A stretch of DNA of 64,000 bases, taken from the NCBI GenBank assembly GCA_016793325.1, contig JAEUKI010000052.1, positions 124,001 to 188,000 on the forward strand, written 5' to 3'. Below the pieces are notes generated by a model that saw only the letters and a list, made by a program, of their open reading frames with translations, did not search any database and had not been told where the DNA came from. Shown here in pieces: positions 46,385 through 54,746 of this stretch (position 1 is its first letter; each line of letters opens with the position of its first letter). Source of the DNA: Myxococcales bacterium. Lineage in GTDB: Bacteria > Myxococcota_A > Polyangia > Polyangiales > Ga0077539. Both the position numbers and the translations under genes were made by a program.

Positions 46385-46642
46385 ATGGCAGCGCACACGA
46401 AATCGAATGACCCAACGCCGACGGCGGAGGAAAGCGCCATCGTTCGTGAGGCTATCGCCCGCGATGGCGTCGCGCGGTGTGCCGCAGAGTCTGGCATTCA
46501 CCGCCAAACATGGCAGCGAATCGGGGCCGGGATTCGCGTCAAGCGTGGCTCGCTCGTTGTGGTCGTCGCAACCGCCGAGCGACTCAACGCCGAGCACGCG
46601 CGGAAGCTCTGCCCCTCGACGATGGGGAGCGCCGCGCGATGA
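46385..46642 (+). CDS. Small helix-turn-helix protein
   Basis: 85 residues from ATG 46385 (AGGA nine bases upstream). IVREAIARDGVARCAAESGI followed by HRQTWQRIGAGIRVKRGS is a helix-turn-helix of the type in phage repressor-like proteins; the rest is one helix (LVVVVATAERLNAEHARKL). First of six short genes. ATGA overlap with the next. Confidence 0.65.
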   Translation: MAAHTKSNDPTPTAEESAIVREAIARDGVARCAAESGIHRQTWQRIGAGIRVKRGSLVVVVATAERLNAEHARKLCPSTMGSAAR

Positions 46643-47022
46643 AGCTCCGAGAGCTCGAAGCCGTTCGCGCTTCACTCGTCGCGAGCCTCGCCGCGGTCGA
46701 AGTGGCGATCGCGAACGCGTCGGACGACGAGGCGAAGGGGCCGGACACGGTCGCGCTCGAGGACGCGGTCCGCGTGCTCGGGTCCAAGCGAAAGGCGCGG
46801 GAGTTCTTCGCGCGAGCGGAGCGCCAGGGCTTCGAGGTCCGTCGCGTCGGTCACGCTGTGTTCATGGCGCGCGGCGAGTGGGACCGCGCGCTCGAGGCGC
46901 TTCGATCGAAGCGGTCCGCGAAGACCGCGCCCACACATTCAACCGACGAGAGCCCGGCCGCCATTCTTGCCGGCGCTGGGCTCGCTCCCCACCCCAACCG
47001 AGGCCCGCGACGAGCGGCATGA
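46639..47022 (+). CDS. Hypothetical element protein, 127 aa
   Basis: Starts in a 4-base ATGA overlap with the HTH gene. An N-terminal coiled-coil-like helix (MKLRELEAVRASLVASLAAV) is followed by DAVRVLGSKRKAREFFARAE and an Arg/Pro-rich tail. The middle (GFEVRRVGHAVFMARGEWDR) resembles small excisionase or winged-helix adaptors, but no assignment is safe. Confidence 0.6.
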   Translation: MKLRELEAVRASLVASLAAVEVAIANASDDEAKGPDTVALEDAVRVLGSKRKAREFFARAERQGFEVRRVGHAVFMARGEWDRALEALRSKRSAKTAPTHSTDESPAAILAGAGLAPHPNRGPRRAA

Positions 47023-47089
47023 AAGGGCCGGTCCCTCGCTCGCACCCTGCGACCAAGCGAGAGCGAGCGAGGAACCGGCGACGAACCCA

Positions 47090-47287
47090 ATGGAAGCACT
47101 ACGCCGAGCAACCACGCGACGCAAGCGGGGCGCGAACAAGACCAGCGAGCAACCCAACGACGGAGCGCGGCTCGACGTGCTCGTGCACGGCGCCCCGCGA
47201 GGCCTTCGCCTCGTTGGCGACGTCGGCGCGCTAGACACCCTCGATGTGGGCGAGCTCGCGCGCATCGCGCGACGGAGGGCCGCTTGA
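47090..47287 (+). CDS. Small basic hypothetical protein, 65 aa
   Basis: ATG 47090; the frame is open upstream so a longer form is possible. Basic N-terminus (MEALRRATTRRKRGANKTSE), then ARLDVLVHGAPRGLRLVGDV. The stop overlaps the TTG start of the next gene (TTGA). Not recognised. Confidence 0.5.
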   Translation: MEALRRATTRRKRGANKTSEQPNDGARLDVLVHGAPRGLRLVGDVGALDTLDVGELARIARRRAA

Positions 47288-47919
47288 TCACCCGCGGCGA
47301 GTCCGTCTCGAAGCATCTCGCGAAGCTCGCGGCGGAGTACCCCGAGCGGTTCTTTCACGTGGTGCGCATGCTCGGGGCCGCGCTCGACGCGGAGCTACTT
47401 CCGAGCGGATGTCGCGCCCTGGCGCCGTGGCCCGCGGGCGAGGATGCCGCACGCACGCGCGCCGCAGCGTTCCGCGGGGCATCGTTCGTGCTCGTTGGGG
47501 CCGCGCGGCTCGGGGCGGAGGGACTGCGCAGCGTGGTCGCGATGCACGCGAAAACGGCGCTCTTGAAAGCAGGCTCGACGCGCGAGGCCGCAGAGGAGCG
47601 AACGCGATGCGAGCGCGCCGATTGGAGTGACGCGGAGGTCTCGCGACCGACGGCCGAAGAACTGGCGATGCTCGGGGAGCATGTGCTCGCCGAGCGAGCG
47701 GGGCGCCGATTCGTGCTCCGCGTTGGGGTCATCGAGCGCGACGGCGTTGCGTGGCCCTCCGTTTCGTTCGCGCTGCAAGTGCGGCGCGAATTCGTGGGCT
47801 GGAAAACAACGCGCTCGTTCTTCATTCCCTGGCGCTCCGTCGACACGGTGCGCGCTGCGATCGACACAGCAATTCAAGCCGCATACGCGGCGAACGACCG
47901 AAAGGCGACCTCACGATGA
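47284..47919 (+). CDS. Hypothetical element protein, 211 aa
   Basis: TTG 47284 overlaps the preceding TGA. Helical N-terminus (HLAKLAAEYPERFFHVVRML), a strand/helix middle and a C-terminal β-helix region (GVAWPSVSFALQVRREFVGW, then RSFFIPWRSVDTVRAAIDTA). Soluble, Arg/Ala-rich. No motif recognised. ATGA overlap with the following gene places it in the same transcript. Confidence 0.6.
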   Translation: MITRGESVSKHLAKLAAEYPERFFHVVRMLGAALDAELLPSGCRALAPWPAGEDAARTRAAAFRGASFVLVGAARLGAEGLRSVVAMHAKTALLKAGSTREAAEERTRCERADWSDAEVSRPTAEELAMLGEHVLAERAGRRFVLRVGVIERDGVAWPSVSFALQVRREFVGWKTTRSFFIPWRSVDTVRAAIDTAIQAAYAANDRKATSR

Positions 47920-48302
47920 AGCCCGACACGAAAGCTCGCTCGAAGATCCTCCGACACAAGCCAGCGCCCCGAGCGCCCCGCGACGCACGCGCGAACGTCG
48001 CTCCGCCCGTGGCTCCGCCGCGGCGTTTCATGCTCGCCGGTGCGCGCTCGCTCACCCATCGGCGAACGCGGGCGATGCTCGATGCGCGCGGCGGAGGTGC
48101 GATCGCATGGGGCCGCCCCGAGTCGGGCGCGCTCGTCGTGGTTCGTGCCGAAGACTTCGGCGCGCTCGTCGGTCGCGAGCCTCACCCCACGACCTTCGCG
48201 CCCTCGCGTTTCTGCGGTTCGTGCGGCGAGTTCGTTGGGCCGCAACCCGCGCGGTGCGTGCGCTGCAACCCGCGCGAGTGCGCGGCGGTGAAGGTGAGGT
48301 AG
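47916..48302 (+). CDS. Small protein with C-terminal zinc ribbon
   Basis: 128 residues from ATG 47916 (ATGA overlap). Basic Pro/Ala/Arg N-terminus, middle LTHRRTRAMLDARGGGAIAW and GALVVVRAEDFGALVG, then FCGSCGEFVGPQPARCVRCN: two CxxC pairs that can bind zinc. Lies 46 bases before the primase-polymerase gene and could be a replication or DNA-binding accessory. Confidence 0.65.
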   Translation: MKPDTKARSKILRHKPAPRAPRDARANVAPPVAPPRRFMLAGARSLTHRRTRAMLDARGGGAIAWGRPESGALVVVRAEDFGALVGREPHPTTFAPSRFCGSCGEFVGPQPARCVRCNPRECAAVKVR

Positions 48303-48348
48303 CGACCACGCGCGAGCTACGCGAGGGGGAGCGACTTCGGCGACCACG

Positions 48349-51300
48349 ATGCACGACCGCGACGAACAGACGCGCGGGCGAACGGGACCCCTTTGTCTCG
48401 CGAGCCCTGCGCACGACAGCACGGAGCAAAGCCCTCCGTCTGTCCTCGTCGCGCATGCGTTGGCGTACGCCGCGCGAGGGTGGCGCGTTGCTCCGTGCGA
48501 GCCGCGCGGAAAGCGTCCGCTCGTACGCTGGGGAAGCGAAGCGACGACGGACGCGGACACCATCCGCGCATGGTGGGGGCGCTGGCCCGATGCGAACATC
48601 GCAGTCATCACGGGGGAGATTGCGCCGGGCCGCTTCCTGTCCGTCGTCGACTGCGACGTCTCGCGCGAGCACAACGGACTCGATGCCCTCGTTGCGATGT
48701 GCGAGATGCGAGGGAGCGACACGGACCTCGAGACGTGGGTCGCGCTCACCGGCGGCGGAGGGAGACACTTCTACTTCGAGGGGCCCGACGCGCTCACCAC
48801 GGGGGCCTCGAGGCTCGCGCCCGGCGTCGATACGCGCGGAGGCACCACGGGCGAGCGCGGACGCGGATACGTAATCGCTCCGCCGAGCGTTCACGCATCG
48901 GGACGGCTCTACACGTGGGACGATGTTGATGTGCTCGAAGGGGCCGCGCGTCCGATCGCGCGCCCTCCGTCGTGGCTCGTCGCGGAGCTGCTCTCGGACG
49001 ATGCGAAGGAACAACGCACGGTCGGCCCTCGCTCGAAGGCTCCGCGGCGCTTCGCTGCGACCGTCCCCGACGCATGGCGCGAGCTCGTCGCGCACGTCGC
49101 CCTCGAAGCGCGCGAGGTCCCGGTGCGTCACGAGATGTACCTCGCGGTCGCCGGTACGCTGTGCATGCGGGGTGTCGATCCGTCCGCGGTGCCTGCGATC
49201 GTTCAAGGCATCGCGAGCGCGACGGGGAACGACGATGGCGACCGCGCGAACGATGGGCGCACCACGGTGAAACGATGGTGCGCGGGGGACCCCATCACCG
49301 GCGCGCCCTCGCTCCGCCGACACTGGCCCGCGGTCGCGGTCTCTCTCGAGCGCGCGATTCAGCACGCACGGCAGCTTTCGAACCCGGAGCTGTGCTCCCT
49401 CGCGGATGCTGCGCAGCGCGTTCGCGAGGCCTTCCGCGGGACGAGCACACCGGGCGGTGATCGATCCGTGCTCGCGGTGAGCACGGGCGGAGGCAAGAGC
49501 CGCGGCGCGCTTCTCTTCGCCGCGGAGCGCTGCGACGACGGGCGCGCCAGGCGCGCGGACGGCAACGTCTCAATGAACACGCGCACCGTCGTCGCGGTCC
49601 CGACGCACGAGCTCGCGCGAGACCTCTACACGGGCGAGGCCGCGCGAGAGCTTCGAGCACGGGGAGTCACGCTCGCGCGGTTCTTCTCGCCCGCGTCCGC
49701 GGTCGACAGCGAGGGCCGGCCCGTGTGCCGATTCCAGCGGCAAGCGCGAGCGCTCGCGAACGGTGGACTGTCCGTGTCGTGGGAGCTTTGCCGCGGGCGC
49801 GAGCGCAACCCATGCGCGCACTACGATGGTTGCGCAGCGCGAGACGGAGTCGAGGGCGACGCGGGCGCGCACGTGTACATCACCGTGTGGGACTTGCTCC
49901 GGCGCACCGCGGAGGAAGCGGGAACAACGGCCATGGTTGTTGGCGACGAACCGCCGTCGCCCTTCCGAACCGAGACGCTCACCCGCGACGACGCGAACGA
50001 GCTCCGCGCTGGCCTCCCGATGTTCGAGCCGCGATTCGCCGAAGCGCTGCGACCGCTCGCTGCGAGACTGCAAGAAGTCTTCGAGCTCGAAGTCGTCGAG
50101 CCCTCGGACGGCAACGTATCACCCCTTCGCGTGCTCCCCGCGGAGCTCTGCGCACCCCTCGCCAGCTTCGAGCGCACCAACGAGCGCGGCGAGCCCGTCG
50201 CTCTGTCCGCGCCCGATGTTCGATGGGCGGAAATTGCCCGCACTCGCGAGAACGCGGCGCACGCGGCGCACGTTGGGGCCGTCTCTCGCGTGGCGTGGTT
50301 GCTCGTGCGTCTCGCTCGATCGATCGCAGGAACCGCCGAGCGTGCGCCCCGGCCCGATGATTGGTCGGTGCTCGCGACCGACGACGGCGCGTTGTCGTTC
50401 ATGGGCCCGAACGAGGCGGCCCTTGCCGCGCGCGATCACACCGGCGTCGTGGTCTACCTCGATGCCGCGCCGGACCTCGAAGCGCTGCGCAGGGTGAACG
50501 GCCGTCGCACGCTCGCTGAAACCACCGTGGCCGTGCGCGACGCTCACCCGACGGCCCGCGTTCACGTTCAGTGGAAGCACGGAACGCGCTCGAAGCTCCT
50601 GCCGAACCGCAACGCGCCCGACGTCGAAGAGATCGCGCGAGGGCTCGCCGCGGCCGTCGACGTCGCCCGCGAGGATGCGCGGGCGCGCTCGTTGTTCGTC
50701 GCGACGTTCGCGGCCGTCGAGGGAGTCATTCTCGCGGCGCGGCTCGAGACGGAGCTCCGCGGGCGAGAGCTGCTTTCGTCCTGCCGTTGGATCCAACGCG
50801 CGGCGCCCTCGGAGCGACCGGCGCGGCTCGATGCCCTCGTTGCCCAAGCCCGCGAGCACATCGCGCCCGTGCTCGCGCGCTGGCCCGGAACGATCGACAC
50901 AGCGCACTACTTCGGCCTTCGAGGGCTCAACCGATGGACGGGCTTCGACGCGTTCGTGACCCTCGGGGACGCGACGCGAAACATGGATGGCGTCGAGCGC
51001 GAGGCCGCGCACTTGGGTATCAGCGCGGACGGGCGGATGGACTTCGAGGTCCGCCGCGAGCTCGAACAAGCGCACGGCCGGGCCCGGTGTCCCTCGCGTC
51101 GGTCGCCCGCGCGTCTCGTTCACGTTGGGCGTTCGGTCCCGTTCGGCGTTGGGTGGGATGCCTGCGATCGCAGGTACGAGCTCGAAGCGCGGCCCGGTCG
51201 GTCCGAGTTGGATCCGGCCCAGGTGGCGGCGCTGTGCGCGACCATGAGCCGGCGCGAGGCGGCGAAGGCGCTCGGGGTGGCGGAGGGGAGTGTTCGCCGG

Positions 51301-51720
51301 GCCTTGGAGCGGTTGACTAAAAATGCGTCGGCTAATCCCCCTAGGGGAGATTCTCTTAGGGGCATTAACCGACGCACCCCGAGCGACGACGAAAACACGC
51401 ACTCCGCCGCAGAAAAGCCGCGGCAAAGTGCGCAATTGCCAGTGTCCCACGGCGGGACATCGCCGGTCACATCTGTGACCGGGCCCGGTCACACCTTGCC
51501 CCGGTCACCCATCGCCCGAATGGAGGCGCCATCCATGAGCCCCGAGGACTTCGACTTCGCGTTGTTGAAGCTGTGCAAGCGCTTGTCCAAGAACCGCGCG
51601 GAGGTCGCGAGCATGTTGGGCATCGCTCGCGAGACCTTGAGCCGCTACTCGAGCGGCAAGCGTCCCATCCCCGAAGCCCTCGCCGCGAAGGTTCGCGAGA
51701 TGCTTGCCGAAGCTGCGTAG
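48349..51720 (+). CDS. Primase-polymerase fused to a helicase-like ATPase (element replication protein)
   Basis: 1123 residues. The first ~230 match a bifunctional primase/polymerase (Prim-Pol): VLVAHALAYAARGWRVAPCE, NIAVITGEIAPGRFLSVVDC, ETWVALTGGGGRHFYF, GVDTRGG, GYVIAPPSVHASGRLYTW. A helicase-like part follows with Walker A VSTGGGKS (Lys383) and Walker B VVGDE (Asp533-Glu534). Between them are Cys460, 481, 489 and 495, a possible Fe-S or zinc site. Near 970-985 an HTH-like segment (MSRREAAKALGVAEGSVRRA) precedes a linker and a final HTH (LSKNRAEVASMLGIARETLS). Likely initiates and drives element replication. The last HTH (MSPEDFDF..., ATG 51535) might also be made separately. Confidence 0.85.
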   Translation: MHDRDEQTRGRTGPLCLASPAHDSTEQSPPSVLVAHALAYAARGWRVAPCEPRGKRPLVRWGSEATTDADTIRAWWGRWPDANIAVITGEIAPGRFLSVVDCDVSREHNGLDALVAMCEMRGSDTDLETWVALTGGGGRHFYFEGPDALTTGASRLAPGVDTRGGTTGERGRGYVIAPPSVHASGRLYTWDDVDVLEGAARPIARPPSWLVAELLSDDAKEQRTVGPRSKAPRRFAATVPDAWRELVAHVALEAREVPVRHEMYLAVAGTLCMRGVDPSAVPAIVQGIASATGNDDGDRANDGRTTVKRWCAGDPITGAPSLRRHWPAVAVSLERAIQHARQLSNPELCSLADAAQRVREAFRGTSTPGGDRSVLAVSTGGGKSRGALLFAAERCDDGRARRADGNVSMNTRTVVAVPTHELARDLYTGEAARELRARGVTLARFFSPASAVDSEGRPVCRFQRQARALANGGLSVSWELCRGRERNPCAHYDGCAARDGVEGDAGAHVYITVWDLLRRTAEEAGTTAMVVGDEPPSPFRTETLTRDDANELRAGLPMFEPRFAEALRPLAARLQEVFELEVVEPSDGNVSPLRVLPAELCAPLASFERTNERGEPVALSAPDVRWAEIARTRENAAHAAHVGAVSRVAWLLVRLARSIAGTAERAPRPDDWSVLATDDGALSFMGPNEAALAARDHTGVVVYLDAAPDLEALRRVNGRRTLAETTVAVRDAHPTARVHVQWKHGTRSKLLPNRNAPDVEEIARGLAAAVDVAREDARARSLFVATFAAVEGVILAARLETELRGRELLSSCRWIQRAAPSERPARLDALVAQAREHIAPVLARWPGTIDTAHYFGLRGLNRWTGFDAFVTLGDATRNMDGVEREAAHLGISADGRMDFEVRRELEQAHGRARCPSRRSPARLVHVGRSVPFGVGWDACDRRYELEARPGRSELDPAQVAALCATMSRREAAKALGVAEGSVRRALERLTKNASANPPRGDSLRGINRRTPSDDENTHSAAEKPRQSAQLPVSHGGTSPVTSVTGPGHTLPRSPIARMEAPSMSPEDFDFALLKLCKRLSKNRAEVASMLGIARETLSRYSSGKRPIPEALAAKVREMLAEAA
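51324..51482. other. Palindrome cluster in the 3' part of the replication gene; candidate origin
   Basis: Within 160 bases lie a 13-bp inverted repeat with one mismatch (51324-51336 / 51364-51376, outer half TGCGTCGG) enclosing CCCCTAGGGG and two C/TTAGGGG repeats; GTCCC..GGGAC (51444-51458); and CCGGTCACA-TC-TGTGACCGG (51463-51482) followed by a further CCGGTCACA. The first part is clearly more AT-rich than its surroundings and codes a low-complexity linker between the two HTH segments. Replication proteins of mobile elements often bind origins inside or beside their own gene; this is inference. Confidence 0.5.
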
Positions 51721-52361
51721 GAGCTCCGCCAGTGGCCGAACGCAACACAGGACGAACGCGTGCGCGCTCGGACGCCCAGCGAGCTCTGGTGAGGCGCGTA
51801 GCGCGACGCCCACAAAGTTCACCAAACGTCATCGCGCACACATGCGCGGGGCATGGGGTGTGCGGCGATCGAGTGCGGCACACGGGCCGCGATGGCTTCG
51901 AGCCGGCCCGCTCGAGGCGATGGGTTTTTACACACGCCCCCTCGCGCGCTCGCTTCATGGGGTGTGAGGGGTGCGGTCTCGAGCGGTGCGCGCGATCGAG
52001 ACGGCGCTTTGTTGGCCATCACGCGCGTCGTGGGGTGCGGCTCCACGGCGTTCAGCCAACGGGGCGAACTGACAGACCGAGACTCCGCCAGTGCTCGAAC
52101 GGCACCGTTCGACACGCGCGAGGAGGTTTCCGCACCCTCGCGCGATCGTGCGCGCGCTTCATGGGGTACGGGCGGTTTCTTGGCGCTCGCGATGGGAGTT
52201 TCCCGACGCTCGCGCGCTGGGCATTCGCGACCGGGAACACCTCTCATGCGATGCGATCGCGAACGAGCAGCGACGGGGACTGACGAGGTCTGGCCGCGTC
52301 AGTGGAGCGAACGGGAGGCATCACCGAAACCAAGTGCTTTCGACTTGGGCTATAAACAACG
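51721..52361. other. 641-bp gene-poor stretch with degenerate repeats
   Basis: No ORF is convincing. CGCTTCATGGGGT occurs twice (51951-51963 and 52149-52161). Each is preceded by a similar block (GGGTTTTTACACACGCCCCC... / AGGTTTCCGCACC...) before CTCGCGCG, with a third weaker version at about 52193. It could hold binding sites, an sRNA or remnants of duplicated coding sequence. Confidence 0.4.
52330..52356 (+). promoter_or_regulatory. Candidate promoter with inverted repeat and TATAAA box
   Basis: CCAAGT (52330-52335) and ACTTGG (52343-52348) are inverted around seven bases, directly before TATAAA (52351-52356). The start codons GTG 52362/ATG 52365 lie only 6-9 bases downstream, so a transcript from this box would be almost leaderless. 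No clear -35 is visible; an activator binding the inverted repeat could substitute. Confidence 0.4.
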
Positions 52362-52364
52362 GTG

Positions 52365-52703
52365 ATGGAACGACCGACGCCCGAACAGAAGCTCGCGCGA
52401 CGCTCCGAGACGATGCGCGCCGTGACCGAACTCGACGAACGACGAGGGAAACACACGGCCGACGAGGCCCGACCCCAACGAGCGGAGCGCCCTGTGTGTG
52501 GCGCTCGATGCCGCGACGGCCACGCATGCCGCGCTCGCGCCGTGTGGCTCCCTGGCGCACCGGCGCCGCGCAACGGGCGGTGTGCGCTCCATGGGGGGTT
52601 GAGCACCGGAGCACGAACGCCCGAAGGCCGCGCGCGGATGCTCGTCGTGCTCGAGCAAAACCGACGCGACCGCTCCGCTCGAGCGCAATCGAAGGCCGCG
52701 TGA
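52365..52703 (+). CDS. HGG-motif phage-type protein
   Basis: 112 residues. PVCGARCRDGHACRARAVWL then NGRCALHGGLSTGARTPEGR matches a short family found in phages and mobile elements (C-x3-C-x4-C..C-x2-HGG..TG.RTPEGR), thought to bind zinc through the Cys/His set. Its role is unknown, though genes of this kind often lie near terminases. TGATG coupling to the next gene. Confidence 0.7.
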   Translation: MERPTPEQKLARRSETMRAVTELDERRGKHTADEARPQRAERPVCGARCRDGHACRARAVWLPGAPAPRNGRCALHGGLSTGARTPEGRARMLVVLEQNRRDRSARAQSKAA

Positions 52704-53044
52704 TGAACACCGACGAGCTCGCCGAACTCGTTCGCGCATCGAGCGACACGAAGGCCCCGCCGGCGGCGCGTGCGTTCAGCGCTCGCGAGCTGCTCTCGAA
52801 GCTCGAAGGCGCGGAGCGCGCCGAGCTCGAACACGCGATGCGTTCGAAGGACCTCGACGCGGTGCGCGCCATCATGGCGAGGCACCACGAGCGGGCGGCG
52901 GTCGCGATCCCAACGAACGCGCCCGGCGTGAGCGCGCCAGTGGCAACGATGAGCGCGCCTCGAGGATGGACATCCAAGCGCTCGACGCGCTCGAGCGGCG
53001 GACGCTTCACGCGCTCGAACAACGACCCACCGACCGCAGCGTGA
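52703..53044 (+). CDS. Hypothetical element protein, 113 aa
   Basis: ATG 52703 overlaps the preceding TGA. The first ~75 residues are amphipathic helices (MNTDELAELVRASSDTKAPP, ARELLSKLEGAERAELEHAM). The last ~30 residues become Ser/Arg/Thr-rich with poor codon character, because another small ORF occupies the other frame there. Confidence 0.55.
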   Translation: MNTDELAELVRASSDTKAPPAARAFSARELLSKLEGAERAELEHAMRSKDLDAVRAIMARHHERAAVAIPTNAPGVSAPVATMSAPRGWTSKRSTRSSGGRFTRSNNDPPTAA

Positions 53045-53064
53045 TGAAGGGCTCCCGACTATGA
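52966..53064 (+). CDS. Small overlapping ORF, 32 aa
   Basis: MDIQALDALERRTLHALEQR plus twelve residues, with codon use typical of the genome (GCG CTC GAC GCG CTC GAG). Its TGA overlaps the ATG of the 335-residue gene (ATGA), the same coupling used throughout the element. GAGG stands just before the ATG, rather close. Either a real small protein or the shifted end of the preceding gene. Confidence 0.45.
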   Translation: MDIQALDALERRTLHALEQRPTDRSVMKGSRL

Positions 53065-54068
53065 CCGATTGGGCAAGTGCGAAGGCCGCGGCGGACGCGG
53101 CGGTGTTGGTCGCAGGGCCGACGTTGGCGGCGCCGTACCTCGTTCACATCGACGTGCTCGCGAAGATCGGGCCCGTCTACAACGACGCGCTCACGCCAGC
53201 GGTTTCCGCCGCTCGCTCCGCGTGGCTCACGCGCTTCGATGCGGCGCTGAGCGCGAGGCTCGCGGAGCGACGAACGGCCGTCGAGGCGGCGGACCGTGCG
53301 GCTCGACGCGCCGAGCGGTTGGAGCTCGATGCGCGCGCTGGCATTCCGTCGGCGGCGCTCGTGCGCAACGGCTCGACGTTTGTACTCGCGCCGGACGTCG
53401 CGGTCCCGACTGGCAGCATCGACGCGGCCGTGCGGACCGCGACGCGATCGCTCAGCGCCGGCGGAACGCCGATGCTGCGCGTCGCGGCGAAGCGCGAGGG
53501 CGCCATCGGAAACAACATCACCGTCGGGGTGACTCACGGCGCGGGAACCACGTTCACGCTGACCGTGGGCTACGGCGCGGCGTTCACGGAGCCGCTTCTG
53601 TTCTCGGCCCCTGGCGCGCTCGTCGCGTCCGAGCTCGTGAGCTTCGAGTGGTTGGGCGCGACACGTCCCGACGCTTCCGCGGCCGTCCCGCTCGAGAACG
53701 GCGCCGGCGACGTGTTCGACGTCGTGCGCGAGCGCCTTCAACGAGCGGTGAACTTCGATGCCGCGCGCTCGATTCGCCCGGTGCTCGCGGCCGCCCTCGC
53801 GGCGCTCGATGTGCTCGCGGTCCCTCCCAACACCGCAAGCATCCCGACGGACAACAGCACGTACGCGCTCGTCGCGGCGTACGACACGAAGCCCGTGGCG
53901 TTGCTGTACACGAACGCTGACGGTTCGATTCAGAGCATCGCGGCGTTCACCGGTTCGGCACCAACGCGTGGCGCAACGGTGTTGTCTGTTCGCGCGATGG
54001 AGGATCGCTTGCGCGCGGCCATCACCGCGCTCGAGCCGCTCGTGTCCGCGATGACGGGCGCGCTGTAG
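53061..54068 (+). CDS. Hypothetical protein with a tail-sheath-like stretch
   Basis: 335 residues from ATG 53061. N-terminal third helical (AAPYLVHIDVLAKIGPVYND, RTAVEAADRAARRAERLELD). Residues ~135-185 contain MLRVAAKREGAIGNNITVGV and TTFTLTVGYGAAFTEPLLFS, similar to the G-x-GN-x-I-x-V / TFTL-V segment of phage tail-sheath proteins. The remainder is helical with a few strands. No other tail genes are present, so a structural role is doubtful. Confidence 0.6.
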   Translation: MTDWASAKAAADAAVLVAGPTLAAPYLVHIDVLAKIGPVYNDALTPAVSAARSAWLTRFDAALSARLAERRTAVEAADRAARRAERLELDARAGIPSAALVRNGSTFVLAPDVAVPTGSIDAAVRTATRSLSAGGTPMLRVAAKREGAIGNNITVGVTHGAGTTFTLTVGYGAAFTEPLLFSAPGALVASELVSFEWLGATRPDASAAVPLENGAGDVFDVVRERLQRAVNFDAARSIRPVLAAALAALDVLAVPPNTASIPTDNSTYALVAAYDTKPVALLYTNADGSIQSIAAFTGSAPTRGATVLSVRAMEDRLRAAITALEPLVSAMTGAL

Positions 54069-54515
54069 TCACTCGACGACGAGCCGCACGGTCGTCGCGC
54101 CATTGCATGTGACTGCGACGCGGCCGTTCGTGAAGAAGACACCGGGCGCCATGAGGCACGCGTCCGCGACCGCGGCGCCGGGCAGGTAGGTGACTCCACC
54201 GGCGAAGCCGCACAACGAGGCGCGCAAACGAGGTACAGCGCTCGCTCGAACCGACGGCACATCGAAGTACGCAACTGGCGTCGTGCCGGCCGCGGGCGGC
54301 GCACACTGAGCTTCGAGCATCGTCGAAGGCATGCCTTGGGCGTCGGCTGTCGACGTCTCGCGGTCCGCGATATCACCGGCAACATCGGCGAGGGTGGCTC
54401 CGTCGTGCATCGACGCGTCGTGCGCAGTCGAAGGCATGCCGCACGCGAGAAACACAACGTGAATGGCCACGGCGCCGAGCAGTGAACCGAGGATGATCTT
54501 TCGTCGGTGAGTCAT
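54069..54515 (-). CDS. Small exported lipoprotein of the element
   Basis: 148 residues from ATG 54515: MTHRRKIILGSLLGAVAIHV then VFLAC, a lipobox. A short Asp/Ala/His linker is followed by a compact β domain with four Cys (EAQCAPPAAG, ASLCGFAGG, ADACLMAPG, AVTCNGATT). Convergent with the 335-residue gene. Together with the lipoprotein at 44229 the element would display two envelope proteins; exclusion of other phages is one possibility, not shown. Confidence 0.65.
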   Translation of the reverse strand: MTHRRKIILGSLLGAVAIHVVFLACGMPSTAHDASMHDGATLADVAGDIADRETSTADAQGMPSTMLEAQCAPPAAGTTPVAYFDVPSVRASAVPRLRASLCGFAGGVTYLPGAAVADACLMAPGVFFTNGRVAVTCNGATTVRLVVE

Positions 54516-54746
54516 CCGCCGACGGTACCGCCATTCGAGCGCGGCGCCCTCGCGCGGGCGATCCGTGGCGAGGGACCGACGGACACAGCGGAGGGGGTGA
54601 GCGCGTCGACTGCGCCGGCGCGTAGGAGCTCGCTCGTCGCTCGCGCTCGCGTCTCGAGCGGCGTACCCTCCAAACGTTCGCGGCCCGACGGAGCTACCAC
54701 ACACCGCCGAGCCGCTTCCCGAAACCCTGTGAAAGAGGGCGTTCGA

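Noticed and set aside
51853..52365. 170-codon ORF in the gene-poor part of the element
   Set aside because: No motif, mixed codon character and no ribosome site; it crosses the repeat blocks and the candidate promoter, so it was kept as an unassigned region.
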